A stretch of 64,000 nt of DNA from Roseivirga sp. BDSF3-8 (GCF_041449215.1 NZ_JBGNFV010000001.1:5163001-5227000), one strand, 5' to 3'; positions 38,501-49,703 are shown, counted from the first letter of the stretch. The notes: generated by a model not told the origin, from the letters alone. Translations and numbers: made by a program.

Positions 38501-41500
38501 AGTTCATCAGTTGCCGTGCCTGCGGTGTGGGCGTAGAAGGCGAATGCTGCTGTGCCCGCCGGTTTAATCTTTTGTATGACCTGCCCGGCTTCCATGTGGA
38601 AGGTGGTGCGCAGTATCTCGTGGCGGTCGCTCAGCTTTTGCAGGGCCTTGCGGAAGGTGCTTGCCTCGGGCAGGCGGGACAGCTTGTAGGCGGACACCAT
38701 ATTGTAGGCCTGGCTGCCTCCCTCCTGCTGGCTGAGCATCCATATACGGTGCTGGCCGTGGCTCAGGGGATAGGTTGCCTGTGCGGGAGCGCGTTCGATC
38801 GGGGCGTAGCCTTCTGCTGTGCTTTGCGCCAGATGGGCGGCGAGTTCGCGAAGGGTGGGCTGGCGGAACAGGTCACGCAAGTCAAGCTTAATGCCTAAAT
38901 CGCGGTAAACGGCCATCACTACCTGCATGGCTTTGAGCGAATGCCCGCCGATGGTGAAGAAGTTATCTTCCAGGCGGATGTGCTTGCGGCCCAACACCTG
39001 CTGCCAGATGTCACTTACAGACTGCTCCATGGCGGTCAGCTCCTCGGCCGGTAGATTTGCTTGGTCAATGTCCGGGGCAGGCAGGTTTTTCTTATCCACT
39101 TTACCGTTCGGGGTCAGTGGCAGGCTGTCCATGTGCGTGAGCCACTGGGGCACCATGTAGCCGGGCAGGTGGGCCTGCAGGTGACTGCGGAGGGCGGTTT
39201 CTTCTGCCTCGCTGCCGGTGTAGTAGGCGGCCAGGTAGCCGTCGCCGCTTTGGTCTTCGCCTTTGATCACAACGGCCTGCTCGATTCCCTCATACTTTTT
39301 CAGTACCTGGGCAATCTCAGCGGGCTCGATGCGGTAGCCTCTTAGCTTTACCTGTTCGTCAGCACGGCCCAGGTATTCCAGCGTACCGTCTTCACGCCAG
39401 CGGCACAGGTCGCCGCTGCGGTACAGGGTCTCGTTTGCTTTAAAGGGATGGCTTACGAACCGCTCAGCGGTCAGCTCAGGACGGTTGATGTAGCCTTTGC
39501 CTACGCCTACGCCGCCGATGTAAAGCTCACCGGGTATGCCTGCGGGCAGCAGTGACTTGTCAGCATCAAGAATATAGTATGCTACGCCTGGCAGGGGTTT
39601 CCCGATGGGGACGATGCCTTCGCGTAGGGTTTCGTTTTTGCCTGCTTCGAAAAAGGAGCTGTCAATAGTGGTTTCTGTGGTACCGAAGCTGTTGATCAGC
39701 CTGGTGGTATCAGGCAATTGCGCCCTGAGCCTGTTGTAGTCAGCAGCAGCGAATACATCGGAGCCTACTACCAGGAGCTTCAGGTCGGGGAAGGTATGCC
39801 CTGTGCGGCTGGCCTCGTCGAACAGGGGCACTACCAGGCCGGGGGTGGCTTCCATAAAGCTGATGTGGTGGCCTTGTAGCAGGTGCAGCAGCAGGGCAGG
39901 ATCGGTTTTGGATTCTACCGGACAGATGACCAGCTCTCCACCAAAGCAGAGGGTACGGGAGAGGTCACCGAAGAATACGTCAAAGGCTATGCTGGCGACA
40001 GCCAGGCTACGCACGTCAAAGTCATTCAGCCCATACGCTTTTTGCCAGGAGGCGGTCATGCCCTGTACATTGCGGTGGGTGATCGCCACACCTTTGGGTA
40101 AACCGGTGGAGCCTGATGTGTGGATGATATAGATGAGGTCATCCGGGCCGGTGCTTATTTCCGGCTTAGCGGTGGATTTCGCAGCGGCAGCTCTTAGTAC
40201 CTTGTTTACCTGTTCGTGTTCCTCATCCTCTCCTATCAGCAGGGCAAGATTGCTTTGGGAAATGATATGCTGTACGCGCTCCACTGGGTAAACTGGATCA
40301 ATAGGTACGAATACAGCCCCTGCTTTAATAATACCAAGCAACAGGACAACGGCCTCAGGGGAAGCATGGCTCATAAGCCCGACGGCTGCGCCCTGCCCCA
40401 CTTTATAATCTTCTATCAGTAGCCGTGCTACCTGGTTGGCCTGGTCATTGAGTTGCCTGTAGGTAATGATCTGATTCTGGTAGCGGATAGCAACCTTATC
40501 CGGCTGTATGGCGGCTTGCTTTTCTATCCGCTGAAGGAAGGTTGCCGCATACTCCGCTTCAGGTAATGCCTCACCGCCCTGGCGAAGCAACCGGCCTTTT
40601 TCTTGAGGTGACAGGTAATCCAGGGCAGCCAATGGCTGGTTCGGATCGTTAAGCGCCTCATCTAATAATTGCTTAAAGTGCGCCTGAAGGCGGAGGATGA
40701 AATCTTCGCTGAACACCTCATCGCTGTACTCCAGTCGCATGTCCAGTGAGTTTTTATTTCCGAAGAAATCAATAGAGAGGTCGAACTGGCTGTACTGCTG
40801 TTCCCAGGCTATCTCATGTGCCTGAACTCCGTCAATATTGTTTAGCTCCTGGTAGGCGGCTTCTTTTTCCTGGTAGCCAACCATGATATCGAAGAGGGGT
40901 GAATGGCCGGGGGCTATTTCAGGGTCGAGCTTGTCAACGAGTTTGTCGAAGGGATAATATTTGTGCGCATAGCCGCTTCTTATGGTCTCACTTACTTTTT
41001 CAAGCAGGATTGTAAATGGCTGGCTGGCCTCAAACGAGGTTCTGAGTGCCAGGGTATTCAGCAGGTTGCCTACCTGACCCTGCAGACCGTTATCATCTCT
41101 CAAGGCTACGGGTGTGCCCAGGATTATATCTGACTTGCCGGTATATTTATAAAGCAGGGCCTTGGTGGCCGCCAGCAATACCGCAAAGGGAGTCGTTTGC
41201 TGCTCTGAGCAGAGACGTCTAAGTCTTTCCACTAACTCTTTTTCCAGCCTGAAGCTCAGAGAGCGCCCGGTAAATGTCCTGTCAGCAGGGCGGGCCTTGT
41301 CAGCGGGCATTTCCAGCACGGGTAATTCTCCTGACAGGTGGTCCAGCCAGTACTTTTCGCTTTCCTCAAATGCCTGGGCTCTTTCCCAAATGGCATAATC
41401 CGCAGGTGTCAGGGCCGTGCCGGGCAGTTCGGGCCGGGCATCATTCACCAGTGCATTGTAGACGGTTGCCAGTTCGGCGGCCAGTACATTCACAGACCAG

Positions 41501-44500
41501 CCGTCGGCAATGATGTGGTGCAAGCTCAGGTAGAACACATGGCTGTCCTTCCCGGTCTTGTACAGACCTGCCCGCATCAGCGGAGCTTCCTCGAGAGTAA
41601 AAGGGCTGTGGAATATCTGGCTTAGCTTTTCGCGAATCTGTTCCGTGGTCTCATTCGCTAAATCGTCATAGCGGAATGCGATCTTTGCCTCATCCGATGG
41701 CATGACCTGCTGTATTACCTCTCCCTCTGCTTCTTTGAAGCGAGTTCGCAGGGCAGGGTGCCGCGCAACAAGGTGCTGCAGGGCTTCCTGAAGCTGATCA
41801 GGATGAAGGATGCCCTGCAGTTCAAAGGCCCATGACAGATTATAGGCCGTATGCTGCCCCCCTGTCTGCTGCAGGAGCCACATCCGCTTCTGGGCATGTG
41901 ATACCGGGTAATAGGTCTGAACGGGGGCTTCTGTTATTCCGGATGCTTTCTGATCTGGTTCTTTTACCGCCAGTAGTTCCGCTATCTCCCGTACGGTGGG
42001 GTGCAAAAAGACATCCTGAACCCTCAGCTCAGAGCCTGTCAGCTTGCTTACGCGGGCCGCCAGTTGCACGGCACTGATGCTGTTTCCTCCGGCGGCAAAG
42101 AAGTTCTGAGTTACGCTGGTACTCTTTTCGCCATGCAGGTCCTGCCATATGGCAAGGATTTGCTCTTCCAGCAGGGAAGCGGGCTTAGCTACAGAGGATT
42201 GCGGTGCCTCAAAGGGATCGGGCAATGCTCGTTTATCGACTTTGCCGTTGGCAGTAAGCGGGTATTGCTGCAGACCTACAAACAGACCGGGCACCATATA
42301 GTCAGGGAGTATCTGCGCGGCTGATTGGCGTAAGTCGCTTTCCAGCAGGTCAGGACGGGTATGGTAGGCTACCAGCACCTTCTCCCCGGCGGGGTTTCTT
42401 TTTACCTGAATGATGACCTCCGGCAAAATGCCTTTTCCGGTAAGGGTGGCTTCTACCTCTGCAGGTTCCACGCGGTGGCCTCTGATCTTTACCTGCCGGT
42501 CTTTGCGCCCAATAAATACGAGGCATCCGTCTGCCCGCCGGCGAGCGAGGTCACCGGTGCGGTATAGCTTTTCGGATGAATTGTACGGGCTGGTAATAAA
42601 GCGATTACCTTCTTCCTCCGGACGGTTCAGGTAGCCAAGGGCCAGTCCTTTCCCTCCTATGTAGAGTTCACCGGGCACTTCATCTTCTACCTCTTCCAGT
42701 TGCTCATCCAGCAGCCATACTTCTTTGCCGGGTACGGCTTTACCGATCACTGAGGCTTCGGCAGGCGAGTCTACTTTGTACCAGGTAGCGCAAACGGTGG
42801 TTTCTGTGGGGCCGTAGGTATTAAATACGTCTGTTTTCTGCCCTACTATATGGTTTATGTGAGATGCCTGCAGGGCGTCTCCTCCACTGATGAGGAGGCG
42901 CAGGCTATCCAGTCCGTCAATGTTTTTATTCAACTCATTGATCACCAAGGGTGTAGTGGACAGCACAGTGGCCTTCTCCTCCCGGATAAGTTTTCTGAGG
43001 GCCTGCACATTCCGGCCTCCCTCCTGCGCTATGACAACCTGGCCACCACTTATCAGGGTGGGGAAGACCTCTTCCAGTATGGTATCAAATGAGGGAGAGG
43101 CCTGCTGGATTACCCTGTCATTTTCATTAATCCCGAAATACTGAGCAAAGGTGCGGACATAGTGACTGAAAGCGTCCTGTGAAATGACCACGCCTTTGGG
43201 GCGGCCGGTAGTCCCTGAGGTGTACAGGATGTAGGCCGCTTTTTCTGCATCAGTTTCGCCTGTTGTACCCCCGGCATGTTCGGTTTGATATATTTCTTCA
43301 GGGTTGACAGCCTTCACTTCCCACTCTGCGGGTACCTGCTGATCAGTCAGCAAAAGTCCGGCCCGGGCATCATCCAGCATAAAGGCAACGCGATCTGCAG
43401 GATAGGCGGGGTCAATAGGAAGGAAGGGCCTGGCGACTTTCTGTATAGCCAGCATGGCAGTCAACCTGTCTATTGATGGCGGCAGCATAATGGCGATGGC
43501 CTTGCCGGTTTTTGCGGGGATAGACTGGTCCAGGTAGTCTGCGAGTATATTTACTTTTTCAGATAGCTCCTGGTAGCTTATGATTGCCTCCCCGCACCTG
43601 ATAGCGGTACGCTCAGGATATTGTGCAGCAGCTTTCTCAAAAAGGCTGAAGACGGAGGCAAACCGATCTTCGGAAGGCTCATCTTTTATTTCCTTATTAC
43701 TGGAAATGAGTTCTTCCGGCCCTGCGGGTAGGGTTGCAAGTGTTTTTATTAGCTCTGTTGATACTTCTTTGATCTCTTCTGCGGAGAAGACTTGCCTGCT
43801 GTACCGGATGGTAAGGTTGAGGGTATCTCCGGCCGGTATGCATTCCAGGTGCAGATCGGTCAGGCAGGTACTAGTTTCAGGCTCCTCTTTTACCTCCACT
43901 TCCAGCTCATTGAGGCGCAGGGGCAGTAGCTCGCTGAAGTTCTGAAGGATAAGCAATACATGGTACGGGGCTGACTGATCTCCGGAGGAAATAAGCTGCT
44001 CGGCAGGATAGGACTGATGCGCTGCAGCATTCAATACTTTCTCCTTTACCTGGGCGAAAAGCTCTCTGCCGGAGGTACCTTGCTGTATCCGGATGCGGAG
44101 GGGGACGCTGTTGAGATGGCACCCTACCTGATCTTCCATGCCAGGTATATTTCTGCCTGCAAAATCGGAAGCGATGATAAAGTCTCTTTTACCGGTATAG
44201 GCATGTAGCCAGGTGGCCACACCGGTAAGGAGGGACATAAAGAGGGTGCCGCCTTCATTGGCCGCCATCTCCTGCAAGCCTTTGTTTACTGCTGCCGGTA
44301 ATGAGGTTTGGCTCCTGCCTCCCTCGAAAGGCGCTGCTTCATAGCCACTTTTGTTCCAGAAATCTGTAGCTGAGCGATAACCTCCCAGTTCCTTCTCCCA
44401 GTAGGCTTTGTGAGCCTGCTCTGTCAATTCATGGCGGTATGCGGCAATGTCTTTTTGCTGAAAAGGCAGAGGGGCTAAGGGGCCTGCGGTTTCAGAGACT

Positions 44501-46920
44501 TGTGTATTGTACAGGGCACTGAGGTCGCGAAGCAGCACATTGGCGGACCAGCCGTCTGCTATACTGTGGTGTAGTTTGATAAACAGGATATAGTGCTGCC
44601 TATCAAGTTCGTAAAGGATGGCTTCTGCCAGGGGACCGTTTGCAAGATCAAAAGGCTCTTTGGTACGTCCCTTTATGTCATCCGCAATCTGCCGGTCTGC
44701 CATGCCTTTGATATACTCCATGGCAAAACGGACATCGGATGCAGGCAATACTTTCTGCCTAATCTCTTTCCCTTGTGGGGCAAATACGGTGCGCAGACTT
44801 TCGTGCCTTTTTATAAGCCCATCCCAGGCAACTGACAAGGCGGTTTTATCCATCGGCCCGCTGATATGGAAGAGAAGCGGGATAAGCGCTACGGGCATGC
44901 CCTGGCTTAGCTGATCAAGGTACCAGAAGCGCTGCTGCTGGAAGGTGACAGGATAAGAATCAGATTCGGGTGCGGGGGCTATCCGGCTGGCCTGGTTTTG
45001 CCTGCTCCTGCCTTCAAGGGTATGGGCGAGGGCCGACAGGTCAGTACTTTCAAAAATATCTTTAAGGCTTACGGGGTAGCCTGTTTTACCTGTTATGGCG
45101 GATGCCAGACGGGTAGCCTGTAAACTGTTTAGCCCGGTTTGGGCAAAGGTAAGACCCACTGCGGGGTAGGTGCCGAACAGGCTATGCCATACCTGCAGCA
45201 GGGTGTCTGACAGGGATGCAGCACTCTTTTGCTCCGGCTGTGGCAGGCTGGCTGAGAGTTCCTTAATCTGCTCATCAAAGTGGCCCTGCTCATACTGCTG
45301 CACCAGCTCGAAGTGCTGTACCTTGCCACTGGTGGTTTTGGGTACCTGCCTTATGGGAAGCACATGCTTCACGTCCAGTCCCAGTTGGTGAAATACGGTT
45401 TGCTTTACCTGTTCTGCCAGAGGCTGAAAGGCCTGCAGGTTCTTTTTATGGAGCAGGAAGAACAGCAACTCGTCGGAGGCGTTGTCCGCAGGGCGTGCGG
45501 CACAAGCGACTACGGTACCGGCCTCCCTGTTCAGTGCGTTCATTACCACCTGTTCCAGGTCGTGGGGGTAGTAGTTCTGGCCGTTTATGATGATGAGGTT
45601 TTTGGCCCGCCCGGTGATGATGAGCTCGCCTTCATGCCACAGGCCGATGTCGCCGGTACGCAACCAGCCGTCCTTTGTAAATAGCTGACCGGTAGCTTTT
45701 TCATTCCTGTAGTATCCTGCGGTAACATTGCCTCCCTTAATCAGGATATTTCCTGCGACACCCTCCGGTAATTCCTTATCATAATCATCCGCTATACAAA
45801 CTTCACAGTGATCTACAGGACGACCTACTTTCACAAAGGAAAGTGTCTCCTCTCCGGCGGGGCTTTCCTCCACCTTATCTCCTACCTGTAGCTTATCTCT
45901 TCTTAAGGTAGCCACCCTGAGGGGGGAGCCTGGGTGGGGTAAAGAAACAGCAACGGAGGCCTCTGCCAGTCCATAACCGGGGTACATAGCATTCTCTCTC
46001 AGACCGTAACGGCTAAAACGGGCAGTAAACTCACGGCACAGGGCTGCAGAAATCGGCTCGGCCCCGTTGTAGATCAGTCTTACACTGCTGAGGTCAATAG
46101 ATTGCTCTTTGTCAAAATTAGACAGTAGGTAGTGATAGCCGAAATTAGGGGAATAGAGATGGGTGGCACGGTGAGCGGAGGCTTTTTGCACCCAAAGGGA
46201 AGGCCGGCGAATAAAGAGGCCGGTGGGCATCAGGTACTGGTCGAGGTTAGCCACCATACCGGCCAAATGGAAGCAAATCATGCCCATGTCATGGGTAAGG
46301 GGCATCCAGCTGAGGAGCCTGTCCCCTTCTACAATGGCGGAACGTTCTACTATGTCAGAGGCATTGGTGACCAGGTTGTGGTGGGTGAGTATCACGCCTT
46401 TCGGATCGCCGGTAGAGCCGGAAGAATACTGGACGTAGGCCGGCTCGTTACCTGAAACGGTAACAGGAGTAGCGGCTTCAGGGTATTGAAGCAGTTCCGA
46501 AGGATGGAAGGTACGCTCTGAATCAGGCTGTGCCAGCTCTTTTTCTCCTACAAAGCGCAGCACTCTTTCCGCGTACTCCTTATCCACTACCCAGAATGGA
46601 TCAGCCATTGTAGCCCATACGGCGACAAACTTTTCCAGGTGGGCACTTCTGCCACCTACTGATAGGGGGACGGGTATAAAGCCACCGAGGATACAGGACC
46701 AGAAAGTTACCAGCAGCTCCTGGTTATCTTCCAGTTGTATAATTACCTGGTCACCCTTGTGCACACCTCTTGCCTTAAAGGCGGCCAGGGTGCGGCAAGC
46801 CTTTTCATATAGTGCCTTATAAGACAGATAGTGCTCTTCTGCATTACCTTCTATAAAGGTGATGCCATGCCTGTCTGCCCCGGCATTCCGGTTAAGTATT
46901 TCTGTAAGGGTGTTTATCAA
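32533..46920 (-). CDS. Lipo-initiating NRPS: FAAL-T, C-A(Lys-like)-T, C-A(Orn)-T, C-A(Gln)-T, C-A(Gln)-T
   Basis: Starts the assembly line. Residues about 1-560 are a fatty acyl-AMP ligase ([11 protein letters not shown] near 170, [16 protein letters not shown]), followed by a carrier (TGLNSLQA near 597). Four C-A-T modules follow. C domains carry HHSIADG (about 785), HHIIADG (about 1803) and HHIISDG (about 2843 and 3881). Pocket codes are DTESIGTVCK (Lys-like, tentative), DVGEVGSIDK (close to Orn DVGEIGSIDK), and DAQDLGVVDK twice (classic Gln). Carriers have GGNSI, GGHSL, GGHSL and GGNSV. There is no epimerase or termination domain. Modules 3 and 4 are almost identical. The reading frame opens with TTG at 46920; TGA lies four codons upstream and the next Met is about 100 residues in, after the FAAL fold has begun, so TTG is the likely start. 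The gene lies 35 bp after the peptidase. Confidence 0.97.
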   Translation of the reverse strand: MINTLTEILNRNAGADRHGITFIEGNAEEHYLSYKALYEKACRTLAAFKARGVHKGDQVIIQLEDNQELLVTFWSCILGGFIPVPLSVGGRSAHLEKFVAVWATMADPFWVVDKEYAERVLRFVGEKELAQPDSERTFHPSELLQYPEAATPVTVSGNEPAYVQYSSGSTGDPKGVILTHHNLVTNASDIVERSAIVEGDRLLSWMPLTHDMGMICFHLAGMVANLDQYLMPTGLFIRRPSLWVQKASAHRATHLYSPNFGYHYLLSNFDKEQSIDLSSVRLIYNGAEPISAALCREFTARFSRYGLRENAMYPGYGLAEASVAVSLPHPGSPLRVATLRRDKLQVGDKVEESPAGEETLSFVKVGRPVDHCEVCIADDYDKELPEGVAGNILIKGGNVTAGYYRNEKATGQLFTKDGWLRTGDIGLWHEGELIITGRAKNLIIINGQNYYPHDLEQVVMNALNREAGTVVACAARPADNASDELLFFLLHKKNLQAFQPLAEQVKQTVFHQLGLDVKHVLPIRQVPKTTSGKVQHFELVQQYEQGHFDEQIKELSASLPQPEQKSAASLSDTLLQVWHSLFGTYPAVGLTFAQTGLNSLQATRLASAITGKTGYPVSLKDIFESTDLSALAHTLEGRSRQNQASRIAPAPESDSYPVTFQQQRFWYLDQLSQGMPVALIPLLFHISGPMDKTALSVAWDGLIKRHESLRTVFAPQGKEIRQKVLPASDVRFAMEYIKGMADRQIADDIKGRTKEPFDLANGPLAEAILYELDRQHYILFIKLHHSIADGWSANVLLRDLSALYNTQVSETAGPLAPLPFQQKDIAAYRHELTEQAHKAYWEKELGGYRSATDFWNKSGYEAAPFEGGRSQTSLPAAVNKGLQEMAANEGGTLFMSLLTGVATWLHAYTGKRDFIIASDFAGRNIPGMEDQVGCHLNSVPLRIRIQQGTSGRELFAQVKEKVLNAAAHQSYPAEQLISSGDQSAPYHVLLILQNFSELLPLRLNELEVEVKEEPETSTCLTDLHLECIPAGDTLNLTIRYSRQVFSAEEIKEVSTELIKTLATLPAGPEELISSNKEIKDEPSEDRFASVFSLFEKAAAQYPERTAIRCGEAIISYQELSEKVNILADYLDQSIPAKTGKAIAIMLPPSIDRLTAMLAIQKVARPFLPIDPAYPADRVAFMLDDARAGLLLTDQQVPAEWEVKAVNPEEIYQTEHAGGTTGETDAEKAAYILYTSGTTGRPKGVVISQDAFSHYVRTFAQYFGINENDRVIQQASPSFDTILEEVFPTLISGGQVVIAQEGGRNVQALRKLIREEKATVLSTTPLVINELNKNIDGLDSLRLLISGGDALQASHINHIVGQKTDVFNTYGPTETTVCATWYKVDSPAEASVIGKAVPGKEVWLLDEQLEEVEDEVPGELYIGGKGLALGYLNRPEEEGNRFITSPYNSSEKLYRTGDLARRRADGCLVFIGRKDRQVKIRGHRVEPAEVEATLTGKGILPEVIIQVKRNPAGEKVLVAYHTRPDLLESDLRQSAAQILPDYMVPGLFVGLQQYPLTANGKVDKRALPDPFEAPQSSVAKPASLLEEQILAIWQDLHGEKSTSVTQNFFAAGGNSISAVQLAARVSKLTGSELRVQDVFLHPTVREIAELLAVKEPDQKASGITEAPVQTYYPVSHAQKRMWLLQQTGGQHTAYNLSWAFELQGILHPDQLQEALQHLVARHPALRTRFKEAEGEVIQQVMPSDEAKIAFRYDDLANETTEQIREKLSQIFHSPFTLEEAPLMRAGLYKTGKDSHVFYLSLHHIIADGWSVNVLAAELATVYNALVNDARPELPGTALTPADYAIWERAQAFEESEKYWLDHLSGELPVLEMPADKARPADRTFTGRSLSFRLEKELVERLRRLCSEQQTTPFAVLLAATKALLYKYTGKSDIILGTPVALRDDNGLQGQVGNLLNTLALRTSFEASQPFTILLEKVSETIRSGYAHKYYPFDKLVDKLDPEIAPGHSPLFDIMVGYQEKEAAYQELNNIDGVQAHEIAWEQQYSQFDLSIDFFGNKNSLDMRLEYSDEVFSEDFILRLQAHFKQLLDEALNDPNQPLAALDYLSPQEKGRLLRQGGEALPEAEYAATFLQRIEKQAAIQPDKVAIRYQNQIITYRQLNDQANQVARLLIEDYKVGQGAAVGLMSHASPEAVVLLLGIIKAGAVFVPIDPVYPVERVQHIISQSNLALLIGEDEEHEQVNKVLRAAAAKSTAKPEISTGPDDLIYIIHTSGSTGLPKGVAITHRNVQGMTASWQKAYGLNDFDVRSLAVASIAFDVFFGDLSRTLCFGGELVICPVESKTDPALLLHLLQGHHISFMEATPGLVVPLFDEASRTGHTFPDLKLLVVGSDVFAAADYNRLRAQLPDTTRLINSFGTTETTIDSSFFEAGKNETLREGIVPIGKPLPGVAYYILDADKSLLPAGIPGELYIGGVGVGKGYINRPELTAERFVSHPFKANETLYRSGDLCRWREDGTLEYLGRADEQVKLRGYRIEPAEIAQVLKKYEGIEQAVVIKGEDQSGDGYLAAYYTGSEAEETALRSHLQAHLPGYMVPQWLTHMDSLPLTPNGKVDKKNLPAPDIDQANLPAEELTAMEQSVSDIWQQVLGRKHIRLEDNFFTIGGHSLKAMQVVMAVYRDLGIKLDLRDLFRQPTLRELAAHLAQSTAEGYAPIERAPAQATYPLSHGQHRIWMLSQQEGGSQAYNMVSAYKLSRLPEASTFRKALQKLSDRHEILRTTFHMEAGQVIQKIKPAGTAAFAFYAHTAGTATDELIEAEQSHLFDLENGPLLRCHLAATADGGLLLFNMHHIISDGWSGEVLVDELVQLYEALEKGHDPALEAPGIQYKDYVFWQQEQLAQNGESQLAYWKERFKDGAPVLELPKDSRREGQKQYQGGKEEIVLAESLFSQLKETGQQAGASPFMVLLSALDVLLYRYTGQDDLVIGTAVSGREHPQLERQAGFYVNTLALRQQVKGEESFSSLLSAVKRNTTEDFARQAYPYDLLVEALDTDKLFDVMFLWEETTLDGRRIEDLAGLGIEEAPVPSPTSKFDLLLTARKTQDGSLKLIAEYDSQLYRPERMQRLLAHYQHLLSQLLTQPEIILHQVSYTTEEEQQSVLSFGQGEKVYPVNATLHELFSKQVASTPEAIALRDGTRELSYAELDRRSDSVATWLQANHPQVRNEVTGLMCGRSIDLMVAIFGVLKAGGSYCPIDKSYPQERISYMLEDCGIRLILTDGLPEAISFEGITPALIETISQGETKPAEVASSPDDTAYVLYTSGTTGRPKGVAIPHKGVVNLSHWLGEKIYSQGAKTAMLTASTNFDASVQQLYAPLLNGATLILLPEDEKRDPAHYLERLREYQVDVLDITPSYLSLLLDSMAEKPYNGLRYTLVGGEALDTKLAERYSKLAGKDSLLLNVYGVTECTVDSTCEEIREGERLSENNIGSVIPNTEVLVLDRNQQPAGIGIPGELYIGGVGVGKGYLNRPELTAERFVSHPFKANETLYRSGDLCRWREDGTLEYLGRADEQVKLRGYRIEPAEIAQVLKKYEGIEQAVVIKGEDQSGDGYLAAYYTGSEAEETALRSHLQAHLPGYMVPQWLTHMDSLPLTPNGKVDKKNLPAPDIDQANLPAEELTAMEQSVSDIWQQVLGRKHIRLEDNFFTIGGHSLKAMQVVMAVYRDLGIKLDLRDLFRQPTLRELAAHLAQSTAEGYAPIERAPAQATYPLSHGQHRIWMLSQQEGGSQAYNMVSAYKLSRLPEASTFRKALQKLSDRHEILRTTFHMEAGQVIQKIKPAGTAAFAFHAHTAGTATDELIEAEQSHLFDLENGPLLRCHLAATADGGLLLFNMHHIISDGWSGEVLVDELVQLYEALEKGHDPALEAPGIQYKDYVFWQQEQLAQNGESQLAYWKERFKDGAPVLELPKDSRREGQKQYQGGKEEIVLAESLFSQLKETGQQAGASPFMVLLSALDVLLYRYTGQDDLVIGTAVSGREHPQLERQAGFYVNTLALRQQVKGEESFSSLLSAVKRNTTEDFARQAYPYDLLVEALDTDKLFDVMFLWEETTLDGRRIEDLAGLGIEEAPVPSPTSKFDLLLTARKTQDGSLKLIAEYDSQLYRPQRMQRLLAHYQHLLSQLLAQPEIILHQVSYTTEEEQQSVLSFGQGEKVYPVNATLHELFSKQVARTPDAIALRDATRELSYAELDRRSDSIATWLQANHPQVRNEVTGLMCGRSIDLMVAIFGILKAGGSYCPIDKSYPQERISYMLEDCGIRLILTDGLPEALHLEGRQVIEIETISQGETKPAEVSSSPDDTAYVLYTSGTTGRPKGVAIPHKGVVNLSHWLGEKIYSQGAKTAMLTASTNFDASVQQLYAPLLNGTTLVLLPEDEKRDPAHYLERLREYQVDVLDITPSYLSLLLDSMAEKPYNGLRYTLVGGEALDTKLAERYSKLAGKDSLLLNVYGVTECTVDSTCEEIREGERLSENNIGSVIPNTEVFVLDRNQQPAGIGIPGELYIGGVGVGKGYINRPELTAERFVSHPFKANETLYRSGDLCRWREDGTLEYLGRADEQVKLRGYRIEPAEIAQVLTRYEGIEQAVVIKGEDESGDGYLAGYYTGHEVDETALRSHLQAHLPGYMVPQWLTHMDSLPLTQNGKIDRRRLPDPAPEHTQVAGEAEELSPVEQSLKESWQEVLGHDAFSAADNFFSVGGNSVKVIRLYRLIDAQYPGMVQVHQLFSHPTIRKQAALVAPVGKEEPMESSAGKNLIEF
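32891..39540 (-). repeat. Tandem duplication of a Gln NRPS module, 3,114-bp period
   Basis: The same sequence recurs at a fixed offset of 3,114 bp (exactly 1,038 codons). A marker stretch in the A10 region begins at 32901, 36015 and 39129. Copies 33306-36419 and 36420-39533 cover a whole A-core/T/C unit and are nearly identical at DNA level. The A6-A10 segment occurs three times because the Orn A domain shares it. Differences cluster in a short patch near 33960-33990 versus 37070-37100. This is within one gene and in frame. Confidence 0.9.
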
Positions 46921-46955
46921 AGGTCTTTCTCAGCTGGCTGGTCAGGCCTATAAGT

Positions 46956-48296
46956 TTATTGCCATACCACTTCGCGTACGAAGTCTTTACCGGCAATGGT
47001 GGTTCTGGTTATCTCAGCGGAAGGCCGTTTTATGGTTAACGAGCCCTCACTCGGCACATATAGCTCCTGCGAGCTCACTTTATACACATCGATTTTATGA
47101 AACAGGCGGATGGAGGGATTATCGGAGGCAATACCATTCATTGAATATTCTTCCTTAGCTAAAATCTCCTTCGCATTGTATATGATCCTCTGCCCATTCA
47201 TAATGGCCAGAATTTTCCTGGCATCCGGTATACCATACCCCAGGTAATTATTGGGGAAAGGATATAAGTCTGATGACCTGACTAATATATCTTTTACCCT
47301 GGCAGGACTCAGGCCAGGATCTTTTTGCAGCATACAGGCAATCATACCTGTGATGACGGGGGCAGTGGTAGAGGTACCGCTAAAGCCGTAGCAGGCCACA
47401 TCCGGTTTCACATATGGTGTAAAACCCGAACCTACAGCACTCATACCGGCTTTCAGGCCCTCTCTGTCAGCAGCCCCGACCGTAATTACATTCTCTGTAT
47501 CTGCAGGAGCGGCAATGATCTGCCATTCTTCATCTTCTCCTTCATTTCCGGCGGCTACAACCAGGATTATCCCCTTTTCTGCGGCTTCGGAAGCCGTACG
47601 GGTTACCTTTGTGGTTTTACCGTCCATTTGCTCGGGCAGATAATTTTCGGCAGGGTCATCATACCCAGTAGAATAAGTAAGGGAGGAATTCACGACCCTC
47701 ACTTCATTAGCCTGAAGCCATTCCAGGGCTTTTATCCAGTTTTGCTCTTCATCCCGGGATTCATGCTCCGGCTCGTCTGCAGAGGCAAGGTAATAGGTGG
47801 CTTCTGTAGCCGGGCCCATCATATTTCCGCCTTTGGCGTCACGCCCTCCGGTGAGGTGCCAGACTATAGAGCCATGAAAGTCTCCGATAGCCGAAGCCTC
47901 ATTAAATATATCCCGGCTGTCATTAAGGAAATTCCTGGTCTCCCCCAGGTGATGACTGGTAATGACATGCTGCAGGCGTGCAGCAGTATCTGCGAAGGCA
48001 AATCCTCCGTCTATTATGCCCAGTTTAATGCCATCCCCGGTAAGGCCGGCTTTCTGAAAGGCCTCCAGATTTGTCTGTTTCAGGGCATAGGTATCTATAA
48101 TACTGAAAATATCGAAACCAGGGTCTTGGGCACGACTTAGTCCAGAAAAGATTTTTTCTCTCAATACGTACCGGCTTCCCCTCCTGACTTTACCGTTATC
48201 ATCATTCCTTCCACTTACTAAAAGGGGGGAAGTGAAGAGCAGGAAAAACAAAATAATAATATACCCTGATGCAGTACAGGATTTGTAATTAAACAA
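46956..48296 (-). CDS. Secreted S8-family (subtilisin-like) serine peptidase
   Basis: Predicted exported serine endopeptidase, first gene of the NRPS operon. A hydrophobic signal segment (about residues 11-27) precedes the catalytic domain. The triad is visible: Asp in GIIDGGF (about 95), His in DFHGSIVW (about 140), Ser in SGTSTTAP (about 306), with the oxyanion Asn in AAGNEG. At 446 residues it is a compact S8 enzyme with a short C-terminal extension and no T9SS sorting domain. The frame opens with TTG at 48296; a stop lies eight codons upstream and there is no ATG before the signal segment, so TTG is the likely start. It ends 35 bp before the FAAL-NRPS. A role in maturing the lipopeptide, or in degrading it for self-protection, is inference from position only. 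Confidence 0.88.
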   Translation of the reverse strand: MFNYKSCTASGYIIILFFLLFTSPLLVSGRNDDNGKVRRGSRYVLREKIFSGLSRAQDPGFDIFSIIDTYALKQTNLEAFQKAGLTGDGIKLGIIDGGFAFADTAARLQHVITSHHLGETRNFLNDSRDIFNEASAIGDFHGSIVWHLTGGRDAKGGNMMGPATEATYYLASADEPEHESRDEEQNWIKALEWLQANEVRVVNSSLTYSTGYDDPAENYLPEQMDGKTTKVTRTASEAAEKGIILVVAAGNEGEDEEWQIIAAPADTENVITVGAADREGLKAGMSAVGSGFTPYVKPDVACYGFSGTSTTAPVITGMIACMLQKDPGLSPARVKDILVRSSDLYPFPNNYLGYGIPDARKILAIMNGQRIIYNAKEILAKEEYSMNGIASDNPSIRLFHKIDVYKVSSQELYVPSEGSLTIKRPSAEITRTTIAGKDFVREVVWQ

Positions 48297-48442
48297 AACT
48301 GAGCGGAGTTGTGATTTTTAGCAGAAATTAAATGGGATTTGACAGAGCTTCGCCAGGGGAAACTCACACTTATCTTTAAAAGAATGATACCCTAGACATG
48401 CAAAATAGTACATCTGGCAAGCCAAAAATAAATCGGCTAATG

Positions 48443-48450
48443 CAAAGATA
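48443..48450 (-). promoter_or_regulatory. Candidate Bacteroidota -7 promoter element for the NRPS/PKS operon
   Basis: On the minus strand this reads TATCTTTG, a full match to the Bacteroidota -7 consensus TAnnTTTG, about 145 bases upstream of the peptidase start. No TTTG element is seen at the expected -33 distance, so the call is weak. Confidence 0.3.
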
Positions 48451-48536
48451 CAAGGCAACTCATATTTTAATCTTATAAATATTACCGTATCGAATATTTT
48501 TTCCTCTATAAAAAGAACGAAAGTGTTATTAATCAC

Positions 48537-49036
48537 GATTAAATTGTAAATATTTAATTTAATAATTTTTCCTACTAGTGACTAATTATTTTAAATACCC
48601 CACAAAAGATCGGGAAGCAGATGGGGCTCATCACTTACCAATCCTCTTGCGGGATATTGCATAGGCCGGAGAGATTGGCTACTCTGCTGGATGCATTCCG
48701 GGGAATGCATTGATACCAGGCTGGCACAAGGGAAACGCCTGCGCCAAGGGCAGCAAGCTTCGGGTCATTCTCAGAAAAGACGGTATAGTTCAGCGGAAAG
48801 ACCTTGCTGCCTCAGCAGTTCTTCCCTAGCCCTATGGCCCCTCTATTTCATCAGGATCCAATTGCCGGTAGTATTATATATTTAATTATTTCACTAATAT
48901 AAATGGGGAGTGTTACATAGCGCCATTGAAATTAACAGCACTACTCCGGATAGTATTTCTTAATAACCCCACTATCATTTTTTATTAAGTCTATAAATTC
49001 ACACTATTGCAGGCTTTATTAGGCTCCAAAAATATA
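48537..49036. other. Intergenic region, no convincing gene
   Basis: AT-rich flanks surround a more GC-rich island at about 48600-48870. Short open frames on both strands have no recognisable protein character. The only structured element I see is an inverted repeat at 48691-48710. Confidence 0.5.
48691..48710. repeat. 20-bp inverted repeat in the upstream intergenic region
   Basis: Perfect 9-bp arms, ATGCATTCC and GGAATGCAT, are separated by GG. It lies about 240 bp upstream of the candidate promoter of the NRPS operon. It could be a regulator binding site or just a palindrome; no T-run follows on either strand, so it is not a typical terminator. Confidence 0.35.
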
Positions 49037-49039
49037 TAA

Positions 49040-49339
49040 ATAGCAACTGAATACTATATCATAAAACCTGCCGTCGATACACCGGAAACGGGTAATGCTT
49101 ACCCTGCTGCTGAAAGCTATGACGATTATGACTTCAATGCGGCTGATTCAATGCATACACTAAACTTTCGGGAGTTTCCCGACTTTGAGCCGGACATCCG
49201 TTTTAAACTAGCCAAAGGGGCTAAGCTTACCGATATGCTAAGCCAGGCGGCGCTTTTAATATTCCTCGCATCATTAATAACCGATCATCCAAAATCAAAA
49301 GAATTAAACCTATTAGCAAAGCCAAACTTTAGCTTGTAG
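49040..49339 (+). pseudogene. Possible remnant of an immunity-type (DUF1629/Imm11-like) gene
   Basis: An open frame after TAA at 49037 encodes an N-terminal-looking stretch EYYIIKPAVDTP, followed by YDFNAADSM and FKLAKGAKLTDMLSQAA. This order resembles, from memory, the N-terminal half of DUF1629/Imm11-like immunity proteins of Bacteroidota. No start codon precedes EYYIIKP; the first ATG is only at 49151. After about 49250 the sequence loses protein character and stops at 49337-49339. I read it as a 5' fragment of a decayed gene. The family assignment is weak. Confidence 0.35.
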
Positions 49340-49703
49340 CGTAGTAATCTTTCTTCCAGGTGAAATTCCTTAGACTTCGAATAATTCATAGGATGCCCCA
49401 AATTCTTTGTTATCTGAAGTACCTCTTCATTTTGAAGCTTCAAAAGAATCATCTCTCTCATTGTACTTTCGAGAGGTTGTCATACCTTGACACACATTCA
49501 ATCTCCTTTAGTATTTGCTCTACTTCTGCTTGTAAAAAGTCCTCCTTATTCCTTATTCAGGTGCAAATCTTATTGTGATTCCCTTCTCAGACGCAATTTG
49601 AATATATTCATATATCAAAGTATGATCGTAACTCCTGAGGGCACTGACCCAAAGCTGTCTGGTGCACAAGGCAAAGCCAGAAAACCAGTACAATCCTTTT
49701 CAT
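49285..49703 (-). pseudogene. Possible decayed small secreted-protein gene (frameshifted)
   Basis: At 49703 an ATG opens a 31-codon frame with a good signal peptide (MKRIVLVFWLCLVHQTALGQ) that stops at 49608. Protein-like sequence continues in other frames: IYEYIQIASEKGITIRFAPE, then EDFLQAEVEQILKEIECVSR, then from ATG 49461 a 58-residue frame ending at 49285. The last two pieces meet at an ATGA. Taken together they look like one exported protein of about 140 residues broken by two or three frameshifts. Several tiny independent genes cannot be excluded. I do not recognise a family. Confidence 0.35.

Noticed and set aside
32891-39540. Repeat array considered as CRISPR or an assembly error
   Set aside because: The unit is 3,114 bp, in frame and coding, with scattered differences between copies; this fits a module duplication. 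An assembly artefact remains possible but the copies are not identical.
48318-48536. Minus-strand 72-codon open frame upstream of the peptidase
   Set aside because: Low-complexity, AT-driven sequence rich in Phe, Ile and Leu, overlapping the likely promoter and leader; no family resemblance.
48691-48885. Plus-strand 64-codon open frame
   Set aside because: Composition is unlike a protein (Ser, Arg and Gln rich) and there is no context; it also starts inside the inverted repeat.
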